DNA of 36,897 nt from Candidatus Yanofskybacteria bacterium CG10_big_fil_rev_8_21_14_0_10_36_16 (GCA_002794035.1 PCXQ01000003.1:83451-120347), one strand, 5' to 3'. Positions 9,101 through 15,905 are shown, counted from the stretch's first letter. Numbers and translations are program-made. The notes: generated by a model not told the origin, from the sequence alone.

Positions 9101-9328
9101 TTTGTCGTGCATGTTTTCTGTGATATATACTTCGCAGCCTATTATGGGTTTGATTCCGGCCTTTTTAGATTTTTGATAAAAATCTATTGCTCCGTACATA
9201 TTGCCATGATCTGTGAGCGCGATTGCATCCATGCCGGTTTCTTTTGCCCGGTTTATCATTTGTTCCGGCTTCGTTAGGCCATCCAAAAGAGAGTAGTGGC
9301 TGTGCGTGTGAAGATGAACGAATTTCAT
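6104..9328 (-). CDS. dnaE: DNA polymerase III alpha subunit
   Basis: This is the catalytic subunit of the replicative polymerase, 1074 residues. The N-terminal PHP domain starts HLHTHSHYSLLDG and keeps TDHGNMYG, GCEVYI, CLSGCLGG and QDSHYCHKDDAEAHD, so its metal-binding His/Asp/Glu/Cys set looks intact, unlike the decayed E. coli domain. The polymerase active site has PDIDMDF near residues 398-404 and a third Asp in LDFLGIRNL. The fingers (YGFNKAHAACYG) and an HhH region follow, and a C-terminal OB fold begins near LPVKIGGLITR. It belongs to the DnaE1 type rather than PolC. TAAAAT lies 6 nt before the ATG and no Shine-Dalgarno is seen. Confidence 0.97.
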   Translation of the reverse strand: MKFVHLHTHSHYSLLDGLTKPEQMINRAKETGMDAIALTDHGNMYGAIDFYQKSKKAGIKPIIGCEVYITENMHDKTPSASGKSKGGYYHLILLAKNNTGYKNLIKIVTAAHLEGFYYKPRIDKKFLKEHSEGLICLSGCLGGQISNAILSRQYDKAKKLALEYRDIFGEENYYIEVQQHKHSEDQNFVTPQIIKLARETGIPMVATQDSHYCHKDDAEAHDILLAVQTGNQTSDKDRLTLKTDDFSLSSPEEMQEKFAEIPDAIENTAKVAEKCNVELTLGKFIFPDFPLEEGKTADQMLDELTAKGTKEKNLDNDPEIERRRTFELEVIKNKNYATYFLVVADLIRFARESKIYTTVRGSAAGSLVAYLSGITNVNPIEFQLPFERFLNPYRPSAPDIDMDFADNRRQEVIEYAKQKYGEDKVAQIGTFGTMMARGAVRDVARAMGKAYDFGDKIARLIPVGSQGFPMTIDKAMEIETDLKQIYDRDPEVRKVLDIARKLEGTVRHISVHAAGVVISPQPLTEYVPLQFDPRAKDNLITQYDMYTVGEDGVGLTKLDFLGIRNLAILENAVKLVKERHGVDIDIEKIPFDDKKTFSMLAKGETEGLFQLNGAGMTKHLKDLKPTSVHDINAMVALYRPGPMNNIPEYIARKKGKSPIEYFHPKAEKYLSKSYGVLVYQDDLLYTALELAGYNWENVDKFRKAVGKKIPSEMAKQHEIFVQGCQLHSNMTKEEAERIWDLFEPFQGYGFNKAHAACYGRVAYQTAYMKANYPEEYMCAVLTADVNDIEKVAIIIEECQRMGIEVLPPQINESDEMFSVVSRSDEKKMSDIRFGLAAVKNVGANIVHAIIQERKENGPYKSVDDFMFRVDSKDLNKKSLESLIRCGALDLFSERGRLLANVDQLLTHARDSRKARSSKQVSLFDAPEFESDMPPIRLVDADPVGRTERLMWEKELLGLFISDHPLKDYQMKLSFEKDLISIKSLNGHSRRLPVKIGGLITRIQKIITKTGKPMLFSVIEDMTSKIEVVVFPDVLEKYPEAFQENSILVIKGKVNDRDGVPKLLCDEVRPIANLS

Positions 9329-9334
9329 AACATA

Positions 9335-9340
9335 ATTTTA
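9335..9340 (-). promoter_or_regulatory. Possible -10 box of dnaE
   Basis: TAAAAT on the minus strand lies 6 nt before the dnaE ATG. No good -35 is visible at 16-18 nt. I list it because the spacing matches the leaderless pattern at thrS and other genes. Confidence 0.35.
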
Positions 9341-9522
9341 TCATGTAGCACCAAGACAGCCCAGCTTTGAATTTTTGTGGACAAATTAAGGCGGTGATAA
9401 GCGCGGAGAGGTGTTAAGTATAAAGGGAAATAATAAACAAGAAAAAAATTTCAATTGAAATTTTTAAAAATGTAAATCCCTGCACTGAGTAAATTCTGTT
9501 TTTATTTTTTAGTTAAAAACTA
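9341..9522. other. Intergenic region with a 22-bp perfect palindrome
   Basis: This stretch between divergent dnaE and the acidic-protein gene has no convincing gene. At 9444-9465 there is an uninterrupted 22-bp palindrome centred on CAATTG with A5/T5 ends. It may be an operator or a small hairpin. No -35/-10 pair overlaps it. Confidence 0.5.
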
Positions 9523-9560
9523 TTGTATTTAAATTTTTGTTGTGGTAAAATTTTTATAAT
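9523..9560 (+). promoter_or_regulatory. Promoter region of acidic-protein gene
   Basis: TTGTAT (9523-9528), a 17-nt spacer and TAAAAT (9546-9551) form a reasonable sigma70 site. A consensus TATAAT (9555-9560) also lies 5 nt before the ATG. Either would give a transcript with no, or almost no, 5' leader. Confidence 0.55.
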
Positions 9561-9565
9561 TAAGT

Positions 9566-9997
9566 ATGAATTTGAAAGATCTGAAAAAGATGGCCCGGCT
9601 GTTAGGCGGGGTGGTAATTATGGAAGAAGGAAAACCTTCGCTTGTTGTTTTGCCTTTCGATAAATTTAATGAGAAGTTGCTCAATAAAGAAAGTGACTCA
9701 TCAGAAAATCTCGGAGATTATGAAAATGGCAATACTGGCCATAATTTAAGTGATTCGCCTTCTGATAATGACACGGAGTATGATTTGCCAGAAACATCAT
9801 TGGAACCTGGCGATATAGACGACAATATTTATCATGAAGATGTAAATTATTATGAAAATGACAGTTTAGGTGATGAAGATGAATTGCCAAACAACAATGA
9901 ATTAATAGAAAACCTAAATGAGGAAATTGCAGCATTAAAAGAAGAAGTCAGAATGAAAGAAGTTGAAAGCATTGATTCCTTGTTAGATAGCGATTAG
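9566..9997 (+). CDS. Small acidic protein, unknown function
   Basis: The 143-residue protein has a compact N-terminus (residues 1-37, with VVIMEEGKPSLVVLPFDKF) resembling the beta-strand/helix start of Phd/YefM-type antitoxin-like domains. A long Asp/Glu/Asn-rich, probably disordered middle follows (about 40-108), then a C-terminal helix (about 109-136, LNEEIAALKEEVRMKE) that could form a coiled coil. No toxin partner is adjacent; tuf follows after its own promoter. The antitoxin resemblance is weak, and I do not assign a function. Confidence 0.7.
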   Translation: MNLKDLKKMARLLGGVVIMEEGKPSLVVLPFDKFNEKLLNKESDSSENLGDYENGNTGHNLSDSPSDNDTEYDLPETSLEPGDIDDNIYHEDVNYYENDSLGDEDELPNNNELIENLNEEIAALKEEVRMKEVESIDSLLDSD

Positions 9998-10054
9998 GAC
10001 AATGATCTTTAATAGTAATTTTGTTGTTATTGCTAGTTATTATTAAAGTAGGGG

Positions 10055-10083
10055 TTGACCCGCTTTTTATATTGAGTTATACT
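10055..10083 (+). promoter_or_regulatory. Strong sigma70-type promoter of tuf
   Basis: TTGACC (10055-10060) and TATACT (10078-10083) are separated by exactly 17 nt. This is the best promoter in the window and lies about 150 nt before tuf. Confidence 0.8.
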
Positions 10084-10089
10084 ATAAAA

Positions 10090-10236
10090 AATAAAAATAA
10101 ACAGTGAATACTGTGGTTAATCGTCATACGTTGTTGGGCGTCGCAGCCCGTATAGTTGTAAGTTTTATGACGTAAGACGATACGCGCGGCGATGCCGCAT
10201 AACGTTAAACGAATTACTAAAGTATTCATATAATAT
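10090..10236 (+). promoter_or_regulatory. Structured 5' leader of tuf mRNA
   Basis: The roughly 145-nt leader holds several stems: ACAGT-GAAT-ACTGT, GGGC-GTCGCA-GCCC and GCGGC-GAT-GCCGC. ATCGTCATA could pair either with TATGACG or, through ATCGTC, with GACGAT downstream, so two exclusive folds are possible. No known riboswitch or uORF is recognised. Its length and G+C-rich stems in an AT-rich region suggest control of EF-Tu expression. Confidence 0.45.
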
Positions 10237-11439
10237 ATGGCAGGTAAATTTGAAAGGTCAAAGCCGCACTTGAACGTCGGCACAATTGGTCATGTAGACC
10301 ACGGAAAAACCACTTTGACAGCGGCTATTTTAAAAGTGGCTGGTTTACATCAAGATGAGGGTTACACTGCTCGTGTAGAAGACGTAAGCCAAATTGATAA
10401 TGCACCAGAAGAAAAGGCTAGGGGTATTACTATTGCTATTCACCACTCTGAATACGAAACTCCAAAAAGACACTATGCTCACGTAGATGCACCAGGTCAC
10501 GCTGACTACATTAAAAACATGATTACAGGTGCAGCCCAAATGGACGGCGCTGTATTGGTTGTTGCTGCAACAGATGGACCTATGCCTCAGACCAGAGAGC
10601 ACATTCTTTTGGCAAGGCAGGTTGGTGTTCCTTCAATAATCGTATTTATTAACAAGGTTGATCAGGTTGAAGATCCTGAGCTTTTGGATTTGGTTGAAGC
10701 AGAAATTAGAGAACTTTTGAACAAGTATCAATTCCCTGGAGATGACACCCCGATTATTCGCGGTTCTGCCCTTAAGGCTTTAGAAGCAGGTTCAAAAAAT
10801 GACGAGGCTGTGAAACCAGTCAAAGAATTACTCGACCAATTGGATGCATTTATTCCTGAACCAGTAAGAGAAACTGACAAGCCATTTTTGATGCCTGTTG
10901 AAGACGTATTTTCAATTGAAGGACGAGGTACGGTTGTAACAGGAAGAATTGAAAGAGGTGAGGTTGGTCTTAACGAAGAAGTAGAAATTGTAGGTCTTAA
11001 AGATACTGCTAAGACTACTGTTACTGGCATAGAAATGTTCAACAAATCCTTGGACAAAGGTATTGCCGGAGACAACGCCGGAATACTTATTAGAGGACTT
11101 AAAAAGGACGATGTTTCCAGAGGTCAGGTGTTGGCTAAACCAGGAACAATTACTCCTCATACAGAATTTGAGTCTGAAGTTTATATTTTATCAAAAGAAG
11201 AAGGAGGTCGACACACACCTTTCTTTAAGGGTTATAAGCCACAATTCTATTTTAGAACTACAGACGTTACAGGAGAGGTAACATTGCCTGAGGGCACAGA
11301 AATGGTTATGCCTGGAGACACAATTACATTTAAGGTTAAGCTTATTGCTCCTATTGCCATGGAAGAAAAACAAAGATTTGCTATTAGAGAAGGAGGTAAA
11401 ACAGTTGGCGCAGGAGTTGTAACTAAGGTAGTAAAATAA
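10237..11439 (+). CDS. tuf: Translation elongation factor Tu
   Basis: EF-Tu brings aminoacyl-tRNA to the ribosome as a GTP complex. The 400-residue protein has all G motifs: GHVDHGKTT (P-loop), RGITI (switch I), DAPGHADY (switch II), NKVD and GSALK. Domain 2 starts near [26 protein letters not shown], and domain 3 ends [15 protein letters not shown]. Switch I reads [12 protein letters not shown], where many bacteria have INTAHVEYET. The usual str-operon partners rpsL, rpsG and fusA are not upstream. The S10 block follows 60 nt later with a G+C-rich hairpin between. Confidence 0.98.
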   Translation: MAGKFERSKPHLNVGTIGHVDHGKTTLTAAILKVAGLHQDEGYTARVEDVSQIDNAPEEKARGITIAIHHSEYETPKRHYAHVDAPGHADYIKNMITGAAQMDGAVLVVAATDGPMPQTREHILLARQVGVPSIIVFINKVDQVEDPELLDLVEAEIRELLNKYQFPGDDTPIIRGSALKALEAGSKNDEAVKPVKELLDQLDAFIPEPVRETDKPFLMPVEDVFSIEGRGTVVTGRIERGEVGLNEEVEIVGLKDTAKTTVTGIEMFNKSLDKGIAGDNAGILIRGLKKDDVSRGQVLAKPGTITPHTEFESEVYILSKEEGGRHTPFFKGYKPQFYFRTTDVTGEVTLPEGTEMVMPGDTITFKVKLIAPIAMEEKQRFAIREGGKTVGAGVVTKVVK

Positions 11440-11449
11440 AAATAATGGA

Positions 11450-11479
11450 TCCGCCCTTCGCTATCAAGCGGAGGGCGGA
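11450..11479 (+). promoter_or_regulatory. G+C-rich hairpin between tuf and rpsJ
   Basis: TCCGCCCTTCGC and GCGGAGGGCGGA form a 12-bp stem with one G-U pair and a TATCAA loop. No T-run follows, so it is not a standard terminator. It could be an attenuator, a processing site or a REP-like element. It starts 10 nt after the tuf stop and ends 19 nt before the chosen rpsJ start. Confidence 0.55.
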
Positions 11480-11498
11480 GTCATTTGAAAGTAATTTC

Positions 11499-11840
11499 AT
11501 GGTAACAAAAGAAAAAAAACAACAAGAAGAACAGCAGCAGCAGAGAATAAAGATTAAGTTAAAAGCTTATGATAATAAGATTATAGACAAATCTGCTAAA
11601 CAGATCGTTGAAACCATAGAAAGAAATGGTGGTACAGTAATTGGTCCGGTGCCTTTGCCTACAGAAATAAGAAAATACACCGTTAATAGATCAACTTTCA
11701 TTAACAAAGACTCACGTGAACAATTTGAAATGAGAGTTCACAAACGTTTGGTTGAAATTCCTGATTATACTCCCAAGATTATCGATTCCCTGCAGAATTT
11801 AAATTTGCCCGCTGGTGTAGATATTGAATTAAAAATGTAA
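11499..11840 (+). CDS. rpsJ: Ribosomal protein S10
   Basis: S10 is a small-subunit protein and first gene of the S10 block; in E. coli it also serves as NusE in antitermination. The core runs from [10 protein letters not shown] through [35 protein letters not shown] and the C-terminal [10 protein letters not shown]. The start at 11499 gives a 15-residue Lys/Gln-rich N-terminal tail before the core. An in-frame ATG at 11445 would put the hairpin of 11450-11479 inside the coding region, so I reject it. A 298-nt gap follows before rplC, which is unusual for this operon. Confidence 0.95.
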   Translation: MVTKEKKQQEEQQQQRIKIKLKAYDNKIIDKSAKQIVETIERNGGTVIGPVPLPTEIRKYTVNRSTFINKDSREQFEMRVHKRLVEIPDYTPKIIDSLQNLNLPAGVDIELKM

Positions 11841-11866
11841 TAAGTAATCGCTTAGAAGAGGATGGA

Positions 11867-11920
11867 ATGATTACAGAAGCGATTACTTATATAGAACGGC
11901 GAAGCTTTGGGGGTACATAA
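11867..11920 (+). CDS. Putative 17-residue leader peptide
   Basis: An ATG in the loop of the 14-bp hairpin opens a frame encoding MITEAITYIERRSFGGT and a TAA. AGAGGATGG lies just upstream as a possible ribosome-binding site. Translation would unfold the right arm of the hairpin, and the ORF ends before the second stem. Such geometry fits a leader peptide, but a chance ORF of 17 codons is easily possible. Confidence 0.3.
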   Translation: MITEAITYIERRSFGGT

Positions 11921-12035
11921 AAAATTAAGGGAATTTATTTTGAATCAGCACCTAGAATCTACACGCAGGCTGTTACAGGCGGTCTGCGCGTGCATTCTAT
12001 GTACAAAATAATAACAATTTGATTAAGTTATAAAG

Positions 12036-12076
12036 GTTTAGCTAGTTTAATATACCCCAGCTAAACTGGGTTTTTT
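12036..12076 (+). terminator. Attenuator-like terminator before rplC
   Basis: CCCAG (12056-12060) and CTGGG (12066-12070) form a stem followed by TTTTTT (12071-12076). GTTTAGCT (12036-12043) is exactly complementary to AGCTAAAC (12059-12066), which includes part of the same stem, so the two pairings exclude each other. ATTTGAA-TTAA-TTCAAAT follows. It ends about 62 nt before the rplC start. Confidence 0.55.
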
Positions 12077-12138
12077 ATTTGAAATTAATTCAAATTTGTT
12101 ATTAAATGATTCAGATAAAAAATTAAGATTAAAACACT

Positions 12139-12750
12139 ATGTTTTTGCTTGGTAAAAAAGTAGGCATGTCACAAATGTTTAGTGACGATGGTAAGGTTAC
12201 GCCTGTAACGGTAGTTCAAGCCGGACCAATGATAGTTACTCAAATAAAAACAAAAGAAAAAGACGGATATGAAGCAACTCAATTTGCTTATGAAGAAACT
12301 AAGAAAATCAAAAAACCTTTAAAAGGTCATTTGGGAGATCTTGGTAATTTCAAGCATATTAAGGAATCAAAAATTAAAAATCCAGATTTGGATCTTAAAA
12401 GGGGAGATAATATTGATGTAAGTACATTTAATGTTGGAGATGTTGTGAAAGTTAGCGGTGTTAGCAAGGCTAAGGGATTTCAGGGAGTTGTTAAAAGACA
12501 TGGTTTTAAGGGGGCACCTAAAAGTCATGGTCACAAAGGTAATTTAAGAAAGCCCGGTTCTATCGGCCAAAGATTTCCTCAGCATACATTAAAAGGAGTA
12601 AGAATGGGTGGAAGAATGGGTGGTGTAGAGATTACAGTAAGGGGTTTGAAAGTTGTTACCGTTGATAAAGAAAATAATTTATTGGCAATTAAGGGAGCTG
12701 TGCCAGGAAGAAAGGGAACGCTTTTAGCGATATCAAAAATGAAAAACTAA
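12139..12750 (+). CDS. rplC: Ribosomal protein L3
   Basis: L3 is an early-assembly 50S protein whose loop reaches the peptidyl-transferase centre. The 203-residue sequence begins LLGKKVGMSQMF and contains KAKGFQGVVKRHGFKGAP, GSIGQ (with the conserved Gln that is methylated in E. coli), LKGVRMGGRMG and the C-terminal VPGRKGTLL. No Shine-Dalgarno is visible before the ATG. It is preceded by the attenuator-like region and followed by rplD after 40 nt. Confidence 0.97.
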   Translation: MFLLGKKVGMSQMFSDDGKVTPVTVVQAGPMIVTQIKTKEKDGYEATQFAYEETKKIKKPLKGHLGDLGNFKHIKESKIKNPDLDLKRGDNIDVSTFNVGDVVKVSGVSKAKGFQGVVKRHGFKGAPKSHGHKGNLRKPGSIGQRFPQHTLKGVRMGGRMGGVEITVRGLKVVTVDKENNLLAIKGAVPGRKGTLLAISKMKN

Positions 12751-12790
12751 GCGCTTAATTTTAGAAATTATTAAATCAAATAACTAATTT

Positions 12791-13447
12791 ATGAAAGTTG
12801 AAATATACAATCAAACAGGAGAATCAACAGGAAAAGTCGATTTACCAGACGAGATTTTTAATTTGAAATTAAACGAAGACTTGATTCGCCAGGCGGTTTT
12901 GGCTCAGCTTGGTAATTCTAGACAGGTTTTGGCTCACACAAAGGGCCGAGGAGATGTTAGAGGAGGCGGTGCAAAGCCTTGGAGGCAAAAAGGAACAGGT
13001 AGAGCCAGACATGGTTCACGAAGATCTCCTATTTGGGTTGGTGGAGGAATTACATTCGGTCCTACAAATGAAAGGAATTTTGCTAAAAAAATAAATAAAC
13101 AAACAAAGCAAAAAGCTTTATTTACAGTTTTGTCATCAAAAGTTAGTGCTGACAACATGATAGTGTTAGACAAGTTGGTGTTTGATAAGGTTAAAACAAA
13201 GGAAGCAAAATCGATAGTCGAAAACTTAGAAAGCAAATTGAAAGATTACAAGAAATCAAAAACTAAAAGAGATTCAGTCTTGTTTGTATTGCCAGAATCA
13301 AGCACTGACACCCAAAGAGCTTTTAATAATTTGCCATATGTTAATTTAATGGGAGCTAAGAGTTTAAACGTTGTTGATTTGTTGCGATATAAATATCTGG
13401 TTATGCTTAAGGGTTCTATAGAAGTAATAGAAAAACATTATAAATAA
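12791..13447 (+). CDS. rplD: Ribosomal protein L4
   Basis: L4 is a 50S protein of the exit tunnel; in E. coli it represses its own operon. The 218-residue protein has the tunnel-loop signature VRGGGAKPWRQKGTGRARHG and SPIWVGGGITFGP, and a C-terminal globular part ending LLRYKYLVMLKGSIEVIEKHY. No Shine-Dalgarno is seen. The presence of L4 next to the rpsJ-rplC leader makes autoregulation a reasonable idea, but it is untested. An AT-rich hairpin follows. Confidence 0.96.
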   Translation: MKVEIYNQTGESTGKVDLPDEIFNLKLNEDLIRQAVLAQLGNSRQVLAHTKGRGDVRGGGAKPWRQKGTGRARHGSRRSPIWVGGGITFGPTNERNFAKKINKQTKQKALFTVLSSKVSADNMIVLDKLVFDKVKTKEAKSIVENLESKLKDYKKSKTKRDSVLFVLPESSTDTQRAFNNLPYVNLMGAKSLNVVDLLRYKYLVMLKGSIEVIEKHYK

Positions 13448-13457
13448 AATCTGATCA

Positions 13458-13502
13458 TTAATATTTAGTGTTTATTTAAGAAGACCAAATACTAAATATT
13501 AA
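13458..13502 (+). promoter_or_regulatory. AT-rich hairpin between rplD and rplW
   Basis: TTAATATTTAGTGTTT (13458-13473) and AAATACTAAATATTAA (13487-13502) form a 16-bp stem with one G-U pair around a 13-nt loop. It lies 10 nt before the rplW GTG start. No T-run follows. It could limit translation of rplW or mark an mRNA processing site. Confidence 0.5.
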
Positions 13503-13512
13503 ACATTATAAA

Positions 13513-13932
13513 GTGGGATTATTTGATAAAATTACAAAAAATAAAGATGAGTCAGCCAAAGATGCTCCCAAGGCAGCTCCAGTTAGCGGTCCCATTGGAG
13601 AAGAGAAGCTGATTGAGGCAGGAGATAACAAGGTGGTTTTGCCTAAGGGCGGCAGTGCATTAGCTTATGGCCAGGTAGTGAATCCACATATAACAGAAAA
13701 AACTTCAATGCTCGGAGCCTCCAATCAATATGTTTTTAAGGTTGCTAAAACATCATCAAAGCTAGAAATAAAAAAATCAATTGAAGAATTATATAATGTT
13801 GAGGTTGAAAAAGTTAATGTTGTTAATCTTCCAGCAAAGAAAAGAAGGTTGGGAAAGCAGATTGGTATCAGGCCCGGAGTAAAAAAAGCAGTGGTAACAT
13901 TAAAATCGGGAAGCAGTATACAGCTTAATTAA
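13513..13932 (+). CDS. rplW: Ribosomal protein L23 with N-terminal extension
   Basis: L23 sits at the tunnel exit and docks SRP and trigger factor. The conserved domain begins near YGQVVNPHITEKTSML and includes NQYVFKV, LEIKKSIEELYNVEVEKVNVV and PGVKKAVVTLK. The region before it is about 55 residues and rich in Ala, Lys and Pro, so it is probably flexible; most bacterial L23 proteins start at the conserved domain. The start is a GTG. It keeps VGLFDKITKNK, an amphipathic beginning, but a start downstream cannot be excluded because no ribosome-binding site is seen. Confidence 0.93.
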   Translation: MGLFDKITKNKDESAKDAPKAAPVSGPIGEEKLIEAGDNKVVLPKGGSALAYGQVVNPHITEKTSMLGASNQYVFKVAKTSSKLEIKKSIEELYNVEVEKVNVVNLPAKKRRLGKQIGIRPGVKKAVVTLKSGSSIQLN

Positions 13933-13995
13933 ACTTTCCAGTCTGCTAATATTTAATAAATTTTGGATAATAAGTTATAAAAATAATAATTAATC

Positions 13996-14835
13996 ATGGT
14001 TAAGAAATACAAGCCATATACACCATCACGTCGTCACATGACCGGATATGATTTCTCCGGATTGACGAAAGTTAAACCGTTAAAAAATGCAACGGCTGGT
14101 TTTCAGCGCTCAAACGGCAGAAACAATCAGGGAAGAATTACTACTAGACACAAAGGAGGCGGTGTAAAGAGGCTTTACCGTGATGTTGATTTTGCACAGA
14201 AAAAATTTGATATTCCAGCTAAGGTTTTTTCCATAGAATATGATCCTAATAGATCAGCAAGAATTGCTCGCTTGCATTATCAAGATGGAGAAAAAAGATA
14301 CATGCTTGCTCCTGACAAGCTTAAAGTCGGAGACCAGGTTGTAACAGGTGAAAAAGCACCACTTAAGCCAGGCAACAGGATGAAGCTGAAGAATATTTTA
14401 CAAGGAACAGTAATTCACAATATAGAGATGAATCCTGGTAAGGGCGGTCAAATTGCTAAGTCAGCCGGATCTGGAGCTACAGTTCTCGCAAAGGAAGGAA
14501 AGTATGTTCAGGTATTAATGCCATCAAGTGAAGTACGAAAATTCAATGGTGATGTCATGGCTTCAGTTGGCAGACTTTCCAATATTGAGCATGGCGCTAT
14601 TGTTATTGGTAAAGCAGGCAGGGCAAGACATATGGGTAAAAGACCTGCAGTAAGAGGAAGCGCCATGAACCCAGTAGATCATCCGCATGGTGGAGGTGAA
14701 GGAAGGCAAGGAATTGGTTTGAAATATCCGAAGACACCTTGGGGTAAGCATGCATTGGGAGTTAAGACCAGAAATAAAAAGAAAAGAAGCAACCAAGTTA
14801 TTATTAGGAGAAGAAAGAAAAAGACAAGAAAATAG
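13996..14835 (+). CDS. rplB: Ribosomal protein L2
   Basis: L2 is one of the most conserved 50S proteins and is needed for subunit joining and peptidyl transfer. The 279-residue sequence starts VKKYKPYTPSRRHMTGYDF, then RNNQGRITTRHKGGGVKRLYR, and contains SAMNPVDHPHGGGEGRQG with the important histidine. It ends in a lysine/arginine-rich tail (NQVIIRRRKKKTRK). Length and motifs are normal. No Shine-Dalgarno precedes the ATG. A promoter lies in the 134-nt gap that follows. Confidence 0.98.
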   Translation: MVKKYKPYTPSRRHMTGYDFSGLTKVKPLKNATAGFQRSNGRNNQGRITTRHKGGGVKRLYRDVDFAQKKFDIPAKVFSIEYDPNRSARIARLHYQDGEKRYMLAPDKLKVGDQVVTGEKAPLKPGNRMKLKNILQGTVIHNIEMNPGKGGQIAKSAGSGATVLAKEGKYVQVLMPSSEVRKFNGDVMASVGRLSNIEHGAIVIGKAGRARHMGKRPAVRGSAMNPVDHPHGGGEGRQGIGLKYPKTPWGKHALGVKTRNKKKRSNQVIIRRRKKKTRK

Positions 14836-14881
14836 TCACTTTTGTTATTTTCTTAAATGCTAATTGTTGCAATCAGTTTAG

Positions 14882-14910
14882 TTGTCAAATCGCCAAGATG
14901 ATGATATAGT
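14882..14910 (+). promoter_or_regulatory. Internal promoter upstream of rpsS
   Basis: TTGTCA (14882-14887), a 17-nt spacer and TATAGT (14905-14910) match the sigma70 consensus well. The gap between rplB and rpsS (134 nt) is long enough to hold it. It would give rpsS and genes beyond a separate transcript with a leader of about 50 nt. Confidence 0.6.
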
Positions 14911-14969
14911 AGCATGACTATTTATGGTATTAATAATAAAAATATATTTAATTTGATAAAATTTTATTT

Positions 14970-15308
14970 ATGTCTAGAAGTTTAAAGAAGGGGCCATACG
15001 TTGATCCCAAATTATTACAAAAAATAAGCAAATTAAGAGCCGGCGATAAGACGGTTATTAAGACGTGGGCAAGGGCTTCAACAATAAGTCCGGAGATGAT
15101 TGGCTTTACATTCGGAGTTCATAATGGCAGGGTTCATGTGCCAGTTTTTGTAACAGAGGAAATGGTTGGTCACAAGCTGGGAGAATTTTCTCCAACACGT
15201 AAGTTTGTAAGACATGGTGGTAAGATGCAAAAAGAACAAGAAGCAGCTGCGAGACAGAGAGAAATAGATGCAGCAAAGGCTGCTAAGGTTGATACTGTCA
15301 AAAAATAA
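14970..15308 (+). CDS. rpsS: Ribosomal protein S19
   Basis: S19 binds with S13 at the head of the 30S subunit. It starts [18 protein letters not shown] and has [41 protein letters not shown]-type sequence and the C-terminal [12 protein letters not shown]. About 20 residues rich in Gln, Ala and Lys follow the usual end. rplV begins 12 nt after its stop, so the two genes are co-transcribed. Confidence 0.97.
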   Translation: MSRSLKKGPYVDPKLLQKISKLRAGDKTVIKTWARASTISPEMIGFTFGVHNGRVHVPVFVTEEMVGHKLGEFSPTRKFVRHGGKMQKEQEAAARQREIDAAKAAKVDTVKK

Positions 15309-15320
15309 TAAATATTAATC

Positions 15321-15905
15321 ATGGAAGTAAAAGCAAGTTTAAACAATTTAAGAGTTTCACCCAGAAAAGCCAGGCTTGTCGCGGGCTTATTGAAGGGCAT
15401 GAATTTTAAGGATGCCGAAAGCCAATTAAGGTTTATGGTAAAGAAAACATCTGGGCCTGTATCAAAGCTTTTGAGCTCAGCAGCAGCAAATGCGGTTAAT
15501 AATTTTAATTTAGTTCGTGACAATCTTTATATAAAAAGTATTAGAGTTGATGAAGGTAGAAAATTGAAAAGATTTAAACCCAAGGGTTTTGGCAGAGTTA
15601 TGCCAATACAGAAAAAAACCTCTCATATTATTGTGGTTCTTGATGAGAGAACTCCTGGTTTAAGAGAACAAGGTGCCACAAGAACTAAAGAGATAAAGGA
15701 TACAGTTAAAAGATCAGTTGGAATGTCTACAGAAAAAGACGTAGCACAGAATGAAAAAGAAGTTTCAGAAATCAAAGAAGAAAAAACAACTAAAAAAACA
15801 GAAACAAAAGAAAAAGATTATGGCAAAGATATATCGAGGGAACTCGGTAAAAAGAATATGTTTAAAGGGATTAAAAATAAACTGTTTAGAAGAAAATCAA
15901 TTTAA
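15321..15905 (+). CDS. rplV: Ribosomal protein L22 with C-terminal extension
   Basis: L22 lines the 50S exit tunnel. The core covers VKASLNNLRVSPRKARLVAGL, SAAANAVNNFNL and the beta-hairpin region with RFKPKGFGRVMPIQKKTSHI and VVLDE. The protein has 194 residues where most L22 have about 110. The extra ~80 residues are charged (EKEVSEIKEEKTTKKTETKEK) and end in a basic FKGIKNKLFRRKS tail. The stop of the extension is followed by rpsC after 17 nt, so it is not a misplaced gene. Confidence 0.96.
   Translation: MEVKASLNNLRVSPRKARLVAGLLKGMNFKDAESQLRFMVKKTSGPVSKLLSSAAANAVNNFNLVRDNLYIKSIRVDEGRKLKRFKPKGFGRVMPIQKKTSHIIVVLDERTPGLREQGATRTKEIKDTVKRSVGMSTEKDVAQNEKEVSEIKEEKTTKKTETKEKDYGKDISRELGKKNMFKGIKNKLFRRKSI

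Larger units (their letters stand above)
11840..12080 (+). ncRNA. Putative regulatory leader between rpsJ and rplC
   Basis: Three successive structures stand out. First, a perfect 14-bp stem (11840-11853 with 11877-11890) has a 23-nt loop carrying AGAGGATGG and an ATG. Second, an imperfect stem AGAATCTACACGCAG (11954-11968) with CTGCGCGTGCATTCT (11984-11998) encloses CTGTTACAG. Third, a CCCAG-CTAAA-CTGGG stem runs into TTTTTT, with GTTTAGCT (12036-12043) able to pair with AGCTAAAC (12059-12066) in competition. In E. coli an S10 leader bound by L4 controls this operon, but upstream of S10. No published class is recognised here. Confidence 0.5.

Noticed and set aside
10229-10234. TATAAT 2 nt before the tuf ATG
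   Set aside because: Transcription would begin inside the gene; the promoter at 10055-10083 is better.
11445-11498. Upstream start for rpsJ adding 18 residues
   Set aside because: The extra codons lie in the G+C-rich hairpin and match no S10 sequence.
14914-14984. Short ORF in front of rpsS
   Set aside because: It starts at the expected transcription start, has no ribosome-binding site and overlaps rpsS.
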